Positions 16,338-25,323 of a DNA stretch of 64,000 bases are shown piece by piece. Made by a program: the position numbers and the translations under genes. The stretch covers positions 3,111,812 through 3,175,811 of the forward strand of contig NZ_CP117466.1 in the NCBI RefSeq assembly GCF_028621715.1, read 5' to 3'. Source of the DNA: Paracoccus marcusii (GTDB taxonomy: Bacteria; Pseudomonadota; Alphaproteobacteria; Rhodobacterales; Rhodobacteraceae). Under the pieces are notes generated by a model. That model was not told the origin of the DNA and ran no database searches. It was given only the letters and a program-made list of their open reading frames with translations. Numbering within the stretch: the first letter of the stretch is position 1; every line of letters begins with the position of its first letter.

Positions 16338-17732
16338 ATGACCAAGACCCGCACCGAAACCGACAGCTTCGGCCCGCTGGAGGTTGACGCCTCGAAATAC
16401 TGGGGCGCGCAGACGCAGCGTTCGATCATCAACTTCCCGATTGGCTGGGAACGCCAGCCGGTGCCCATCATCCGCGCCCTGGGCGCGATCAAGCTGGCCG
16501 CCGCGCGGGTGAACCGCGCCACGGGCGACCTGCCTGCCGATCTGGCCGATGCGATGGAGCAGGCCGCGACCGAGGTGTTCCAGGGCAAGTTCGACGACAA
16601 CTTCCCGCTGGTCGTCTGGCAGACCGGGTCCGGCACCCAGTCGAACATGAACGCCAACGAGGTGATCAGCAACCGCGCGATCGAGATCATGGGCGGAGAG
16701 ATGGGGTCCAAGAAACCCGTCCACCCGAACGATCACTGCAACATGGGCCAGTCGTCGAACGACACCTTCCCGACCGCGATGCATGTGGGCATCGCCATGC
16801 TGGCGCGCGACACGCTGCTGCCGGGTCTGGAGAAGCTAGCCGCCGCGCTGGAGGCAAAGTCGGCCGAGTTCAAGGACATCATCAAGATCGGTCGCACCCA
16901 CACCCAGGATGCGACGCCCCTGACCTTGGGTCAGGAATTCGGTGGCTATGCCCATCAGGTCCGCAAGGGGATCGAGCGGGTCAAGGCCTGCCTGCCCGAC
17001 ATCTATGAGTTGGCCCAGGGCGGCACGGCGGTCGGCACCGGCCTGAACACCAAGAAGGGCTGGGACACCGCCATCGCCGCGGAAATCGCCAAGATCACCG
17101 ACCTGCCCTTCGTCACCGCGCCGAACAAGTTCGAGGCGCTGGCCGCCCATGACGCGATGGTTATGTTCTCGGGCGCGCTGAAGACGGTGGCCGGATCGCT
17201 GTTCAAGATCGCCAACGACATGCGCCTGCTGGGGTCGGGGCCGCGTTCGGGTCTGGGCGAACTGATCCTGCCCGAGAACGAGCCGGGATCGTCGATCATG
17301 CCAGGCAAGGTGAACCCGACCCAGGCCGAGGCGCTGACCATGGTCTGCGCGCATGTGATGGGCAACGACGCCGCCGTGGGCTTTGCCGGGTCGCAGGGGC
17401 ATTTCGAGCTGAACGTCTACAACCCGATGATGTCCTACAACGTGCTGCAATCCATGCAGCTTCTGGGCGATGCGGCCTCCAGCTTCACCGACAACATGGT
17501 CGTGGGCACTCAGGCCAACGTAAAGCGCATCGACCAGCTGATGCGCGAATCGCTGATGCTGGTGACGGCGCTGGCGCCCACCATCGGCTATGACAATGCT
17601 ACCAAGGTCGCCAAGACCGCGCACAAGAACGGCACGACGCTGCGCGAGGAGGCCATCGCCCTGGGCTTCGTCGACGGAGAGACCTTCGACCGCGTCGTCC
17701 GCCCCGAGGACATGATCAGCCCCAAGGGCTGA
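16338..17732 (+). CDS. fumC: Class II fumarate hydratase
   Basis: Iron-independent, homotetrameric TCA-cycle enzyme interconverting fumarate and malate. The 464 residues show the family blocks [47 protein letters not shown], and the mobile catalytic loop [16 protein letters not shown]. The length matches FumC, and GTGAGGGAG precedes the ATG. Aspartase and argininosuccinate lyase share the fold, but the [11 protein letters not shown] and TGLN blocks favour fumarase. A strong hairpin follows the stop. Confidence 0.97.
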   Translation: MTKTRTETDSFGPLEVDASKYWGAQTQRSIINFPIGWERQPVPIIRALGAIKLAAARVNRATGDLPADLADAMEQAATEVFQGKFDDNFPLVVWQTGSGTQSNMNANEVISNRAIEIMGGEMGSKKPVHPNDHCNMGQSSNDTFPTAMHVGIAMLARDTLLPGLEKLAAALEAKSAEFKDIIKIGRTHTQDATPLTLGQEFGGYAHQVRKGIERVKACLPDIYELAQGGTAVGTGLNTKKGWDTAIAAEIAKITDLPFVTAPNKFEALAAHDAMVMFSGALKTVAGSLFKIANDMRLLGSGPRSGLGELILPENEPGSSIMPGKVNPTQAEALTMVCAHVMGNDAAVGFAGSQGHFELNVYNPMMSYNVLQSMQLLGDAASSFTDNMVVGTQANVKRIDQLMRESLMLVTALAPTIGYDNATKVAKTAHKNGTTLREEAIALGFVDGETFDRVVRPEDMISPKG

Positions 17733-17751
17733 CCTCTTGACCCAAGGCCGG

Positions 17752-17776
17752 AGGGCGCGCCACAGTGGCGCGCCCT
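17752..17776 (+). terminator. Hairpin terminator after fumC
   Basis: An 11-bp perfect stem (AGGGCGCGCCA / TGGCGCGCCCT) with loop CAG lies 20 bases after the fumC stop and is followed by TTCGTCGTTT. The T tract is interrupted, so termination may be partial and let the next two small genes be expressed. Confidence 0.6.
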
Positions 17777-17796
17777 TCGTCGTTTCACGGACCGCC

Positions 17797-17982
17797 ATGA
17801 CCCGCATCATCAACCTGCGCCAGGCCCGCAAGGCCCGCGACCGCGACGCCAAGCGCGCCGAGGGCGACGCGAACGCCGCCCTGCACGGAGAGGCCAAGCC
17901 GCTGCGCGACGCGCGCCAGGCCGAACGCGACCGCGCGGCCCGCGTGCTGGACGCGCATCGGCGCGACACGCCCGACGAATGA
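17797..17982 (+). CDS. Small basic protein, DUF4169-like
   Basis: 61-residue, highly charged helical protein beginning MTRIINLRQARKARDRDAKRAEGDANAALHG. This opening (xIxNLRQARKxxxR...NAxxHG) is what I recall for the DUF4169 family of alphaproteobacteria, function unknown. An upstream in-frame start would reach into the fumC terminator and is less likely. The stop overlaps the following ribbon-helix-helix gene (ATGA), so the two are coupled. Confidence 0.75.
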   Translation: MTRIINLRQARKARDRDAKRAEGDANAALHGEAKPLRDARQAERDRAARVLDAHRRDTPDE

Positions 17983-18218
17983 TCGACCTGCCCGCCATGA
18001 CGCCGCCGCTGAAGCGGTCGGTGACCATAGACGGGCACCGAACGTCGGTGTCGCTGGAAGATGCGTTCTGGAAGGCGTTGGCGACCCAGGCCGCGGCGCG
18101 CGACCTGACCCGCGCCGCGCTGATCGGACAGATCGACCATGCCCGGCCGCCGCAGATCGGACTGGCCACGGCCCTGCGCCTTTATGTGCTGTCCACCCTG
18201 CAGGCGCAGGATCCCTGA
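17979..18218 (+). CDS. Ribbon-helix-helix domain protein
   Basis: 79-residue protein. Residues 13-70 read KRSVTIDGHRTSVSLEDAFWKALATQAAARDLTRAALIGQID, a beta-strand followed by two helices typical of the RHH_4 family of small DNA-binding-like proteins. The target is unknown. Coupled by ATGA overlap to the DUF4169-like gene and downstream of fumC, an arrangement I recall from other Rhodobacteraceae. No toxin partner is present, so an antitoxin role is not supported. Confidence 0.78.
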   Translation: MIDLPAMTPPLKRSVTIDGHRTSVSLEDAFWKALATQAAARDLTRAALIGQIDHARPPQIGLATALRLYVLSTLQAQDP

Positions 18219-18230
18219 CCCGCCATTGGG

Positions 18231-19874
18231 TCAGTCAGCCGCCTGGCCCCGCAAATCGGGCAGGACGTGGTCGCGGAACTGCTCCCGCAGGGTCAGCTTG
18301 CTGATCTTGCCGGTCGCGGTCAGGGGCATCTCGTCGACATAGACGACGTCGTCAGGCAGCTGCCAGCTGGCCAGATGCGCGCCCAGATGGGACCGCATCT
18401 CCTCCAGCCCAGGTCGGGCGGCCCCCTTGGGCTTGATCACCAGCAGCGGGCGTTCATCCCATTTCGGATGGGGCAACGCGATGACCGCGCATTGCGCCAC
18501 GTCCGGATGGGCGACTGCCAGGTTCTCGACGTCGATCGAACTGATCCATTCGCCACCCGACTTGATCAGGTCCTTGGCCCGGTCGCGAAGCGTCAGGATG
18601 CCGTCGGCGCTGATCGAGGCGATGTCGCCTGTCCCGAACCAGCCGTCGGCGTCGATGGCGCGCGCCGTCGCACCGGCATTGTCGTGATAACCGGCGGCCA
18701 CGGTGTTGCCGCGCACGAACAGCTCTCCCATGGCTTGGCCGTCATGGGGCTGGCGCGTGCCCGCGTCGTCCACGATCTTCATCTCGACACCGAACACCCG
18801 CCGCCCCTGCGCCTGCTTCAGCGCCATGCGCCGGTCGAACGGCAGATCGCGCTGCGCCGGCGTCAGCGACCCCTGGCTGCCCAGCGGAGAGGTCTCGGTC
18901 ATGCCCCAGGCGTGGTTCACGTCGATACCCAGACGTTCAAAGCCCTCGGTCAGGCTGCGGGGCATCGCGCTGCCGCCGACGACGATGTGGCGCAGGTTTG
19001 CGGGCTTGGCCCCGCGGGACTGGATCTCGGCGAACAGCCCCTGCCAGATGGTGGGCACGCCCCAGGCGCTTTCGACGCCCTCGGCCTGGCACAGGTCCCA
19101 CAGGCTGGCTCCGTCCAGCGCCGGGCCGGGCATGATCAGGCTGGCCCCGATCAGCGGGGCCGTGAAGGGCAGACCCCAGGCGTTGACGTGAAACAGCGGC
19201 ACCACCGGCAGGATGCGCGGCTGCGGTCCCAGGTCCGGGCCCAGCACCGCCGCCGTGGCCAGCGCGTGCAGCATGTTCGATCGGTGCGAATACAGGACGC
19301 CCTTGGGATCACCCGTCGTACCGGACGTATAGCACAGGCCCGATGCGGTCGTTTCCGGAAGATCCGGCCAGACCCGGTCGGTCGGCTGCCCCGCCAGCAG
19401 GTCCTCATAGCACAGCGCATCCAGCGTCGTCTGCGGCATGTGCGCCGCGTCGGTCATGACGACATAGCGCATGGGCGGCAGGCGGTCCTGCAGCTTTTCC
19501 AGCAGCGGCACGAAGCTCAGGTCGGTGAACAGCAGCCGGTCGCCCGCGTGATGCGCGATGAAGACCATCTGGTCGGCCGACAGCCGCGGGTTGATCGTGT
19601 GGCAGACCGCTCCGATGGACGGCACGGCGTGATAGATTTCCAGATGGCGGTGCCCGTTCCAGGCCAGCGTCGCGACCCGGTCGCCGGGCGCCACGCCCCA
19701 ACCCTCCAGCGCGAAGGACAGCTGGACCGCGCGGGCACGGGTCTGGGCCCAGCTCTGTCGGTGCAGGTCTCCCTCGACCCGGCGCGACACGATCCGCGCT
19801 TCGGGAAAGCTCTCGGCGGCGAAATCCAGAAGCCCGCTTTGCAGCAGCGGGCGGTGCATCATCAGACCGTCCAT
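18231..19874 (-). CDS. Acyl-CoA ligase of the long/medium-chain fatty acid type
   Basis: 547-residue AMP-forming ligase that activates a carboxylic acid to its CoA thioester. Motifs: P-loop YTSGTTGDPKGVLYSHRS, WGMTETSPLGS, GWFGTGDIASI, and the C-terminal lysine in TATGKISKLTLR. The organisation resembles FadD/AlkK-type enzymes. The start at 19874 is supported by GGAGGAGACG just upstream; longer forms include no family residues. It lies in a leftward group with a thioesterase and a 3-hydroxyisobutyrate-dehydrogenase-like gene, which suggests organic or branched acid metabolism, but the substrate is not readable. Confidence 0.9.
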   Translation of the reverse strand: MDGLMMHRPLLQSGLLDFAAESFPEARIVSRRVEGDLHRQSWAQTRARAVQLSFALEGWGVAPGDRVATLAWNGHRHLEIYHAVPSIGAVCHTINPRLSADQMVFIAHHAGDRLLFTDLSFVPLLEKLQDRLPPMRYVVMTDAAHMPQTTLDALCYEDLLAGQPTDRVWPDLPETTASGLCYTSGTTGDPKGVLYSHRSNMLHALATAAVLGPDLGPQPRILPVVPLFHVNAWGLPFTAPLIGASLIMPGPALDGASLWDLCQAEGVESAWGVPTIWQGLFAEIQSRGAKPANLRHIVVGGSAMPRSLTEGFERLGIDVNHAWGMTETSPLGSQGSLTPAQRDLPFDRRMALKQAQGRRVFGVEMKIVDDAGTRQPHDGQAMGELFVRGNTVAAGYHDNAGATARAIDADGWFGTGDIASISADGILTLRDRAKDLIKSGGEWISSIDVENLAVAHPDVAQCAVIALPHPKWDERPLLVIKPKGAARPGLEEMRSHLGAHLASWQLPDDVVYVDEMPLTATGKISKLTLREQFRDHVLPDLRGQAAD

Positions 19875-19952
19875 GACGTCTCCTCCATCATGGCGCCATG
19901 ATGACGCGATTGCCGGGCGTTTCAACCCGCCCGGCGCGATGGTGCCGCAGGG

Positions 19953-20336
19953 TCAGCGGGCACTGACATGGGTCGAGGTCAGGTCCAGCAGCACCGCCCC
20001 GTCCGCATCGGTGACCTGCGTGCGCACGGTCGAGATGCGACGCCCGCGCCGCATCCAGGATGCCAGCGCGGTCAGAACCCCGTCGCGGCGGTTGGTCAGC
20101 AGCTGGGCGTTCAGCGTGATGGCCACGGGAAAGTTGTCCATGCCCTCCTGCGGCTGCTCTCCGCCCAGGACCAGGTTCGTCGCGACCACGTCCGCGAACC
20201 AGACCAGCGCGCCCGCATGGATGGTTCCGAACGGGTTCAGGATGCCCGCGGTCACGGTCATCTCTCCGGTGGCTTCCTGCTCGTTTACGCCGGTGATCTC
20301 GAACTCGATCTGTCCGGCGAGGCTGTGATCCGCCAT
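19953..20336 (-). CDS. PaaI-type hotdog thioesterase
   Basis: 127-residue hotdog-fold protein with the family block NPFGTIHAGALVWFADVVATNL and a following helix and strand pattern. Members hydrolyse acyl- or aryl-CoA thioesters. The ATG at 20336 is preceded by GAAGGGACTTGGGG; a TTG two codons upstream is an alternative start. Placed between the ligase and the dehydrogenase genes in the same direction, so likely the same pathway. Confidence 0.85.
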   Translation of the reverse strand: MADHSLAGQIEFEITGVNEQEATGEMTVTAGILNPFGTIHAGALVWFADVVATNLVLGGEQPQEGMDNFPVAITLNAQLLTNRRDGVLTALASWMRRGRRISTVRTQVTDADGAVLLDLTSTHVSAR

Positions 20337-20389
20337 CCCCAAGTCCCTTCGTTAGAGGCGGGCATCCCGCCTTTTGTCGTTCCCCGTCC

Positions 20390-21256
20390 CTAGCGGGTCA
20401 GCCGCGCGATCAGGGACGAGGTGTCCCACCGGCCGCCGCCCATCGCCTGCACATCCTTGTAGAACTGGTCGACCAGTGCCGTGACCGGCAGCGCCGCACC
20501 CAGCTGGTCCCCTGCCTGCAGGCAGATCGCCAGATCCTTCCGCATCCAGTCGACGGCGAATCCGTGTTGGAATTCGCCACGATGCATGGTCGCATGACGA
20601 TTGACCATCTGCCAACTGCCGGCCGCACCCTGACTGATCACCTCGACGACATCGGCCACGTCCAGCCCCGCCTTCTGCGCGAATGCCAGCGATTCCGACA
20701 GCGCCTGAACCAACCCCGCGATCGCGATCTGGTTGCACATCTTGGTCATCTGTCCCGCGCCCACATCGCCCATCCGGCGACAGATCTTGGCATAGGCATC
20801 GATGACCGGCGCGGCGCGATCGAAATCCGCGACCGTGCCCCCGCACATGATCGACAGCTGGCCGTTTTCGGCCCCCGCCTGACCGCCGGATACGGGTGCA
20901 TCGACATAGCCGATGCCCGCCTCTGCCGCCGCCTGCGCCAGCTCCTCCGTCACCTTGGCCGACACCGTGGTGTGATCGACGAAGACCGCACCCTGCGCCA
21001 TGCCCGCGAATGCCCCGTCGGGCCCCAGGCACACCTGGCGCAGGTCGTCGTCATTGCCCACGCAGCACATCACCAGATCCGCGCCATGCGCCGCCTCGCG
21101 CGGGGTCGCCGCAGAGGCGCCGGCGTGCCGGCCGACCCAGGCCTCGGCCTTGGCCGGGCTGCGGTTGAACACCGTCACCTGATGTCCCGCCGCGGCCAGA
21201 TGCCCGGCCATCGGAAAGCCCATCACGCCCAGTCCCAGAAACGCCGTCTTGGCCAT
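20390..21256 (-). CDS. 3-hydroxyisobutyrate dehydrogenase-like NAD(P)-dependent oxidoreductase
   Basis: 288-residue beta-hydroxyacid dehydrogenase. It has the Rossmann start FLGLGVMGFPMAGHLAAAGH, the substrate-binding APVSGGQAGAENG (around Ser123) and the catalytic Lys172 in GAGQMTKMCNQ. The family includes 3-hydroxyisobutyrate, tartronate semialdehyde and related reductases. Specificity is not readable. GAGGGAGAT lies upstream of the ATG. It heads the leftward trio with the thioesterase and acyl-CoA ligase. Confidence 0.9.
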   Translation of the reverse strand: MAKTAFLGLGVMGFPMAGHLAAAGHQVTVFNRSPAKAEAWVGRHAGASAATPREAAHGADLVMCCVGNDDDLRQVCLGPDGAFAGMAQGAVFVDHTTVSAKVTEELAQAAAEAGIGYVDAPVSGGQAGAENGQLSIMCGGTVADFDRAAPVIDAYAKICRRMGDVGAGQMTKMCNQIAIAGLVQALSESLAFAQKAGLDVADVVEVISQGAAGSWQMVNRHATMHRGEFQHGFAVDWMRKDLAICLQAGDQLGAALPVTALVDQFYKDVQAMGGGRWDTSSLIARLTR

Positions 21257-21393
21257 GCAAATCTCCCTCGGGTCGCTGCCCGTGGCGCGGGGGTGCGTTG
21301 AAATGCCCGCGCGCCTGTCCTATGCAACACACCACCATCCATGCGCGGCAGGGTCAACCCGTGCCGCGCCCCCGGCCAAGGACCTGCCCGCAC

Positions 21394-23811
21394 ATGCTGA
21401 CCTTGTTTCGCTGGCTTCTGCGGCTGACCATCGCGCTGATCGTCCTGGCGGTTCTGTCCGCCGTGCTGGTCTGGTATTTCGCCGTGCGGTCCCTGCCCGA
21501 CTATACCGCCAGCTATCCGGTGACGGGCATCACCGCCCCGGTCGAGATCGTGCGCTCGACCGAGAATGTGCCGCACATCTTCGGCAAGACCGACGCGGAC
21601 GTGTTCTTTGCCCTGGGCCTGGCCCACGCGCAGGACCGGCTGTTCCAGATGACCCTGCTGCGCCGCGCGGCGCAGGGCCGGCTGGCCGAGGTCCATGGCC
21701 CTCGCGCCCTGCCCGCCGACGACCTGATCCGCAGGCTGGGCCTGCAGCGCGCGGCCCAGGCTTCGCTGGAGGTGCAGGACGACGACACGCTTGCGGCGCT
21801 GCAGGCCTATGCCGACGGGGTGAACCAGTGGATCCGCATCGTCAACGACGGTGCGATGGGGCGCGGCGCGCCCGAATTCTTCCTGTTCCCGGATGTCATC
21901 ACCTTCTGGCAGCCCGCCGATTCGCTGGCGATCCTGAAGCTGATGGCGGCGGCCGGCACCGATTCCGCGGGAGAGGAGATCCTGCGCGCCCGGCTAGCCC
22001 TGGCCTGGCCCGAACGCGGCATGCAGATCGTCGACCGGGCCGGCATACCTGCTGCCCTGCCCGACTATGCGGGGCTGTTTCCCGGTGCCCGCCTTGGTGC
22101 GCCCGAACGGCGCCTGGACCCGCAGGCGGATTACGACCCGCTTGGCTTCCTGCGCCCCGAACAGGCGCTTGGCGGCAATGCCTTCGGCGCCGAGGCACAG
22201 CGGACGGCCGCGGGGGCCGCGCTGCTGGCCAACGACCTGCATGCCGGGCTGACGGTGCCGTCGCTGTACTATCTGGCGCGGTTGGAGCTGGAAGGCGGCG
22301 GGGTGATCGGAGCCACGGTGCCCGGCATGCCGCTGGTCCTGTCGGGGCGCAACCCGACGCTGTCTTGGGCGCTGACGCCGCTGGACCTGGACGTGGCCGA
22401 CATCGCCATCGAGGAGGTCCAGCCCGGCAACACCGACCGCTATCGCGGCACGCAGGGCTGGACGGAGTTCCAGACCCGGACCGAGGTGATCCGCGTGCTG
22501 GACGCGCGCCCCCAGACCATCACCCTGCGGGAGACGCAGAACGGTCCCGTCGTCCCCGGCCTGGACCCGGGGCTGCGCGACGTGACGCCCATCGGGCATG
22601 TTCCGTCGCTGCGCTGGACGGGGCTGTCGCAGCGCGACCGCACGATGTCCGCGCTGATGGCGCTGATGCGGGCCGGCGACGCCGATCAGGCGACCCGCGC
22701 CCTGGCCGACGTGGTCGCCCCGGCGCTGGACGTGACCCTGGCGCAGGGAGAGACCGTCACCCGGCTGGCCGCAGGCGCGGCACCCCAGCGGGCCGACGAC
22801 CATCCGACCAAGGGCGCGTTGCCCTCGCCCGGCTGGCTGACCGAAACCGCATGGCAGGGCACCGTGTCGCTGGCGACCCAGGCGCGTCGCCCGCAGGACG
22901 GGCTTGCCCTCGCGACGGAGGAGCCGGAGGCCGACGGGCTACGCCATGACCGGCTGTCCGGGCTGCTGGGCGGGCGCGAGGTGCATTCCCGCGACAGCTT
23001 CATCGCCGCACAGCTGGACGTCGTCAGCCCTGCGGCCCGCGCCCTGCTGCCGCTGGTGGGGGCGAATCTTTGGTTCACCGGCGATCCGGCGGCGCCCGGC
23101 ACCCCGGAACGCCAGCGTCAGGACGCCCTGACCCTGCTGGCCGAATGGGACGGCGCCATGAACGAGCACCTGCCTGAACCCCTGATCTATGCCGCCTGGA
23201 TGGGTGCGCTGCAGGACCGCCTGGTCCGGGACGAGCTGGGGCCGCTGGCCGACGACCTGATCCGCCTGCAACCGCATTTCATCGACGCGGTGTTCCGCGA
23301 TCGCGACGGCGCCGCCGCCTGGTGCGACGTGGTCCAAAGCGCCGCGACCGAGGATTGCGCGACCATCGCCCGCCAGTCGCTGGACCGCGCCATCCTGGAC
23401 CTGACGGCCGAATACGGTCCCGACGTGACCAGCTGGCGGTGGGGCGACGCGCATCAGGCGCGTCACGTGCATCCGGGCCTGGGCGCGCTGCCCGCACTTG
23501 GCTGGATCATGAACATCACCCAGTCGATTTCGGGCGGAGAGTTCACCGTGGCCCGCACCGGCATGATCGGCACCGGCGACGACCCCTATCAGGCGATCGG
23601 CGGGGCCGGCTATCGCAGCGTGATCGACCTGGCGGACCCGGACAGTTCGGTGTTCATCACCTCGACCGGACAGTCGGGTCATCCGCTGTCGCGCCATTAC
23701 GACGACCTGGCAGGCCTGTGGCGGCGAGGCGAATACATCGGCATGTCGCTGGACCCCGACCTGGCCCGTGCCGCGGCCGCGGGCATCACCACGCTGACAC
23801 CGGCCGACTGA
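21394..23811 (+). CDS. Penicillin acylase family protein, apparently lacking the Ser nucleophile
   Basis: 805-residue Ntn-hydrolase-fold protein. Residues 8-28 form an N-terminal membrane anchor or uncleaved signal (FRWLLRLTIALIVLAVLSAVLVW), placing the body in the periplasm. The early block RSTENVPHIFGKTDADVFFALGLAHAQDRLFQM is diagnostic of the family. At the expected autoprocessing point, where active members read SNxW, this protein reads LGGNAFGAEA. Gly261 (GGC) therefore takes the place of the nucleophilic Ser, followed by the normal LLANDLHAGL. The enzyme may be inactive or changed in chemistry. The start at 21394 is chosen for the anchor and the AAGGA upstream; a longer frame opens at 21298. 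Confidence 0.88.
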   Translation: MLTLFRWLLRLTIALIVLAVLSAVLVWYFAVRSLPDYTASYPVTGITAPVEIVRSTENVPHIFGKTDADVFFALGLAHAQDRLFQMTLLRRAAQGRLAEVHGPRALPADDLIRRLGLQRAAQASLEVQDDDTLAALQAYADGVNQWIRIVNDGAMGRGAPEFFLFPDVITFWQPADSLAILKLMAAAGTDSAGEEILRARLALAWPERGMQIVDRAGIPAALPDYAGLFPGARLGAPERRLDPQADYDPLGFLRPEQALGGNAFGAEAQRTAAGAALLANDLHAGLTVPSLYYLARLELEGGGVIGATVPGMPLVLSGRNPTLSWALTPLDLDVADIAIEEVQPGNTDRYRGTQGWTEFQTRTEVIRVLDARPQTITLRETQNGPVVPGLDPGLRDVTPIGHVPSLRWTGLSQRDRTMSALMALMRAGDADQATRALADVVAPALDVTLAQGETVTRLAAGAAPQRADDHPTKGALPSPGWLTETAWQGTVSLATQARRPQDGLALATEEPEADGLRHDRLSGLLGGREVHSRDSFIAAQLDVVSPAARALLPLVGANLWFTGDPAAPGTPERQRQDALTLLAEWDGAMNEHLPEPLIYAAWMGALQDRLVRDELGPLADDLIRLQPHFIDAVFRDRDGAAAWCDVVQSAATEDCATIARQSLDRAILDLTAEYGPDVTSWRWGDAHQARHVHPGLGALPALGWIMNITQSISGGEFTVARTGMIGTGDDPYQAIGGAGYRSVIDLADPDSSVFITSTGQSGHPLSRHYDDLAGLWRRGEYIGMSLDPDLARAAAAGITTLTPAD

Positions 23812-23813
23812 CG

Positions 23814-23843
23814 AAAAAAAAGGGGGGCAAAACCGCCCCCCTT
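23814..23843 (-). terminator. Rho-independent terminator of lpd
   Basis: A perfect 9-bp stem (AAGGGGGGC / GCCCCCCTT) with a six-base loop. Read leftward it is followed by eight T residues. It lies 22 bases after the lpd stop and also sits between two convergent genes. Confidence 0.85.
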
Positions 23844-23865
23844 CGTTCCCGTGTTCCAGTAGTAA

Positions 23866-25257
23866 TCAAAAGTGGATGGCCCGCCCGTATGCGTCCAGCA
23901 CGGATTCGTGCATCATTTCCGACAGTGTAGGATGCGGGAAGACCGTCTCCATCAGGTCCTGTTCGGTCGTCTCAAGCTGGCGCCCGATGACATAGCCCTG
24001 AATCAGTTCGGTCACCTCGGCGCCGACCATGTGTGCGCCTAGCAGCTCGCCCGTCTTGGCGTCGAAGATGGTCTTGATCATGCCTTCCGGTTCCCCAAGC
24101 GCGATGGCCTTGCCGTTGCCGACGAAGGGGAAGCGGCCGACCTTGATGTCCAGCCCCTGCTCCTTGGCCTTGGCCTCGGTCAGGCCCACCGATGCGACCT
24201 GGGGGTGGCAATAGGTGCAGCCCGCGATGCTGCCCGGCTTGATCGCATGGGGGTGCTTGCCCGCGATCAGCTCGGCCACCATCACGCCTTCATGGCTGGC
24301 CTTGTGCGCCAGCCAGGGCGCGCCGGCCAGATCGCCGATGGCATAGACGCCCTCGACGCCGGTGCGGCAGTATTCGTCCGTGATGACATGGGTGCGATCG
24401 ACCTTGATCCCCGCCTCCTCCAGGCCCAGCCCCTCGGTATTGCCGACGATGCCCACGGCCGAGATGACGGTGTCGAACTCCTGCGTCTCGACCTTGCCGC
24501 CGACCTCGATATGGGCGGTGACGGTCGAGCCCTTGCGGTCCAGCTTCTTGACCGCGGCCTTTTCCATGATCGTCATGCCCTGCTTGACGAACTGCTTCTT
24601 CGCAAAGGCGCTGATCTCGGCATCCTCGACGGGCAGGACGCGGTCCATGACCTCGACCACGGTGGTCTTGGCGCCCAGCGTGTTGAAGAAGCTGGCGAAT
24701 TCGATGCCGATGGCGCCCGACCCGATGACCAGCAGCTTCTTGGGCATGTGCGGCGGGACCAGCGCGTGCTTGTAGTTCCAGACCAGCTTGCCGTCCGGCT
24801 CCAGCCCCGGCAGCTCGCGCGCCCGCGCGCCGGTGGCCAGCACGATGGATTTCGCGGTCACCTCCTCGGTGCCCTTGTCGGTCTTGACGGTGACCTTCCC
24901 CTTGCCGGCCAGCTTGGCCTCGCCCATGATCACCGTCACCTTGTTCTTCTTGAACAGGTGTCCGATGCCGCCGGACAGCTGCTTGGCAACGCCGCGAGAC
25001 CGCTTCACGACCGCGTCCAGGTCATAGCTCAGCCCCTCGGCCTTCAGCCCGAATTCCTTGGCCCGGTGCATCAGGTGATAGACCTCTGCGGAGCGCAGCA
25101 TGGCCTTGGTCGGGATGCAGCCCCAGTTCAGGCAGATGCCGCCCAGATGCTCGCGTTCGATGCAGGCCACCTTCAGGCCCAGCTGCGCGCCCCGGATCGC
25201 GGCCACATAGCCGCCCGGCCCTGCGCCGATCACCACCAAGTCGAAATTCTGGGCCAT
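23866..25257 (-). CDS. lpd: Dihydrolipoyl dehydrogenase (E3)
   Basis: FAD-dependent disulfide oxidoreductase that reoxidises lipoyl groups of 2-oxoacid dehydrogenase complexes or the glycine cleavage system. The 463 residues have FAD-binding VVIGAGPGGYVAAIRGAQLG, redox-active Cys42 and Cys47 (GGICLNWGCIPTKAM), NAD-binding LLVIGSGAIGIEFASFF, and the C-terminal FPHPTLSEMMHE carrying the catalytic His. No sucA, sucB or pdh genes are adjacent in this window, so which complex it serves is not shown. A strong terminator follows. Confidence 0.97.
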   Translation of the reverse strand: MAQNFDLVVIGAGPGGYVAAIRGAQLGLKVACIEREHLGGICLNWGCIPTKAMLRSAEVYHLMHRAKEFGLKAEGLSYDLDAVVKRSRGVAKQLSGGIGHLFKKNKVTVIMGEAKLAGKGKVTVKTDKGTEEVTAKSIVLATGARARELPGLEPDGKLVWNYKHALVPPHMPKKLLVIGSGAIGIEFASFFNTLGAKTTVVEVMDRVLPVEDAEISAFAKKQFVKQGMTIMEKAAVKKLDRKGSTVTAHIEVGGKVETQEFDTVISAVGIVGNTEGLGLEEAGIKVDRTHVITDEYCRTGVEGVYAIGDLAGAPWLAHKASHEGVMVAELIAGKHPHAIKPGSIAGCTYCHPQVASVGLTEAKAKEQGLDIKVGRFPFVGNGKAIALGEPEGMIKTIFDAKTGELLGAHMVGAEVTELIQGYVIGRQLETTEQDLMETVFPHPTLSEMMHESVLDAYGRAIHF

Positions 25258-25323
25258 CGGATCCCCCGCTGATGAATTATAGTTCAGCGTTAAACCATTT
25301 GCCCCAAGGCGGCAAGCGGGCGG

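Noticed and set aside
17979-18218. Ribbon-helix-helix protein as an antitoxin
   Set aside because: The partner gene is a DUF4169-like protein, not a RelE, MazF or other toxin family.
20357-20375. Hairpin GGCGGG-cat-CCCGCC followed by TTTT, resembling a terminator
   Set aside because: The T run is on the + strand, but both flanking genes run leftward; on the - strand no T tract follows. The loop is only three bases and the stem six.
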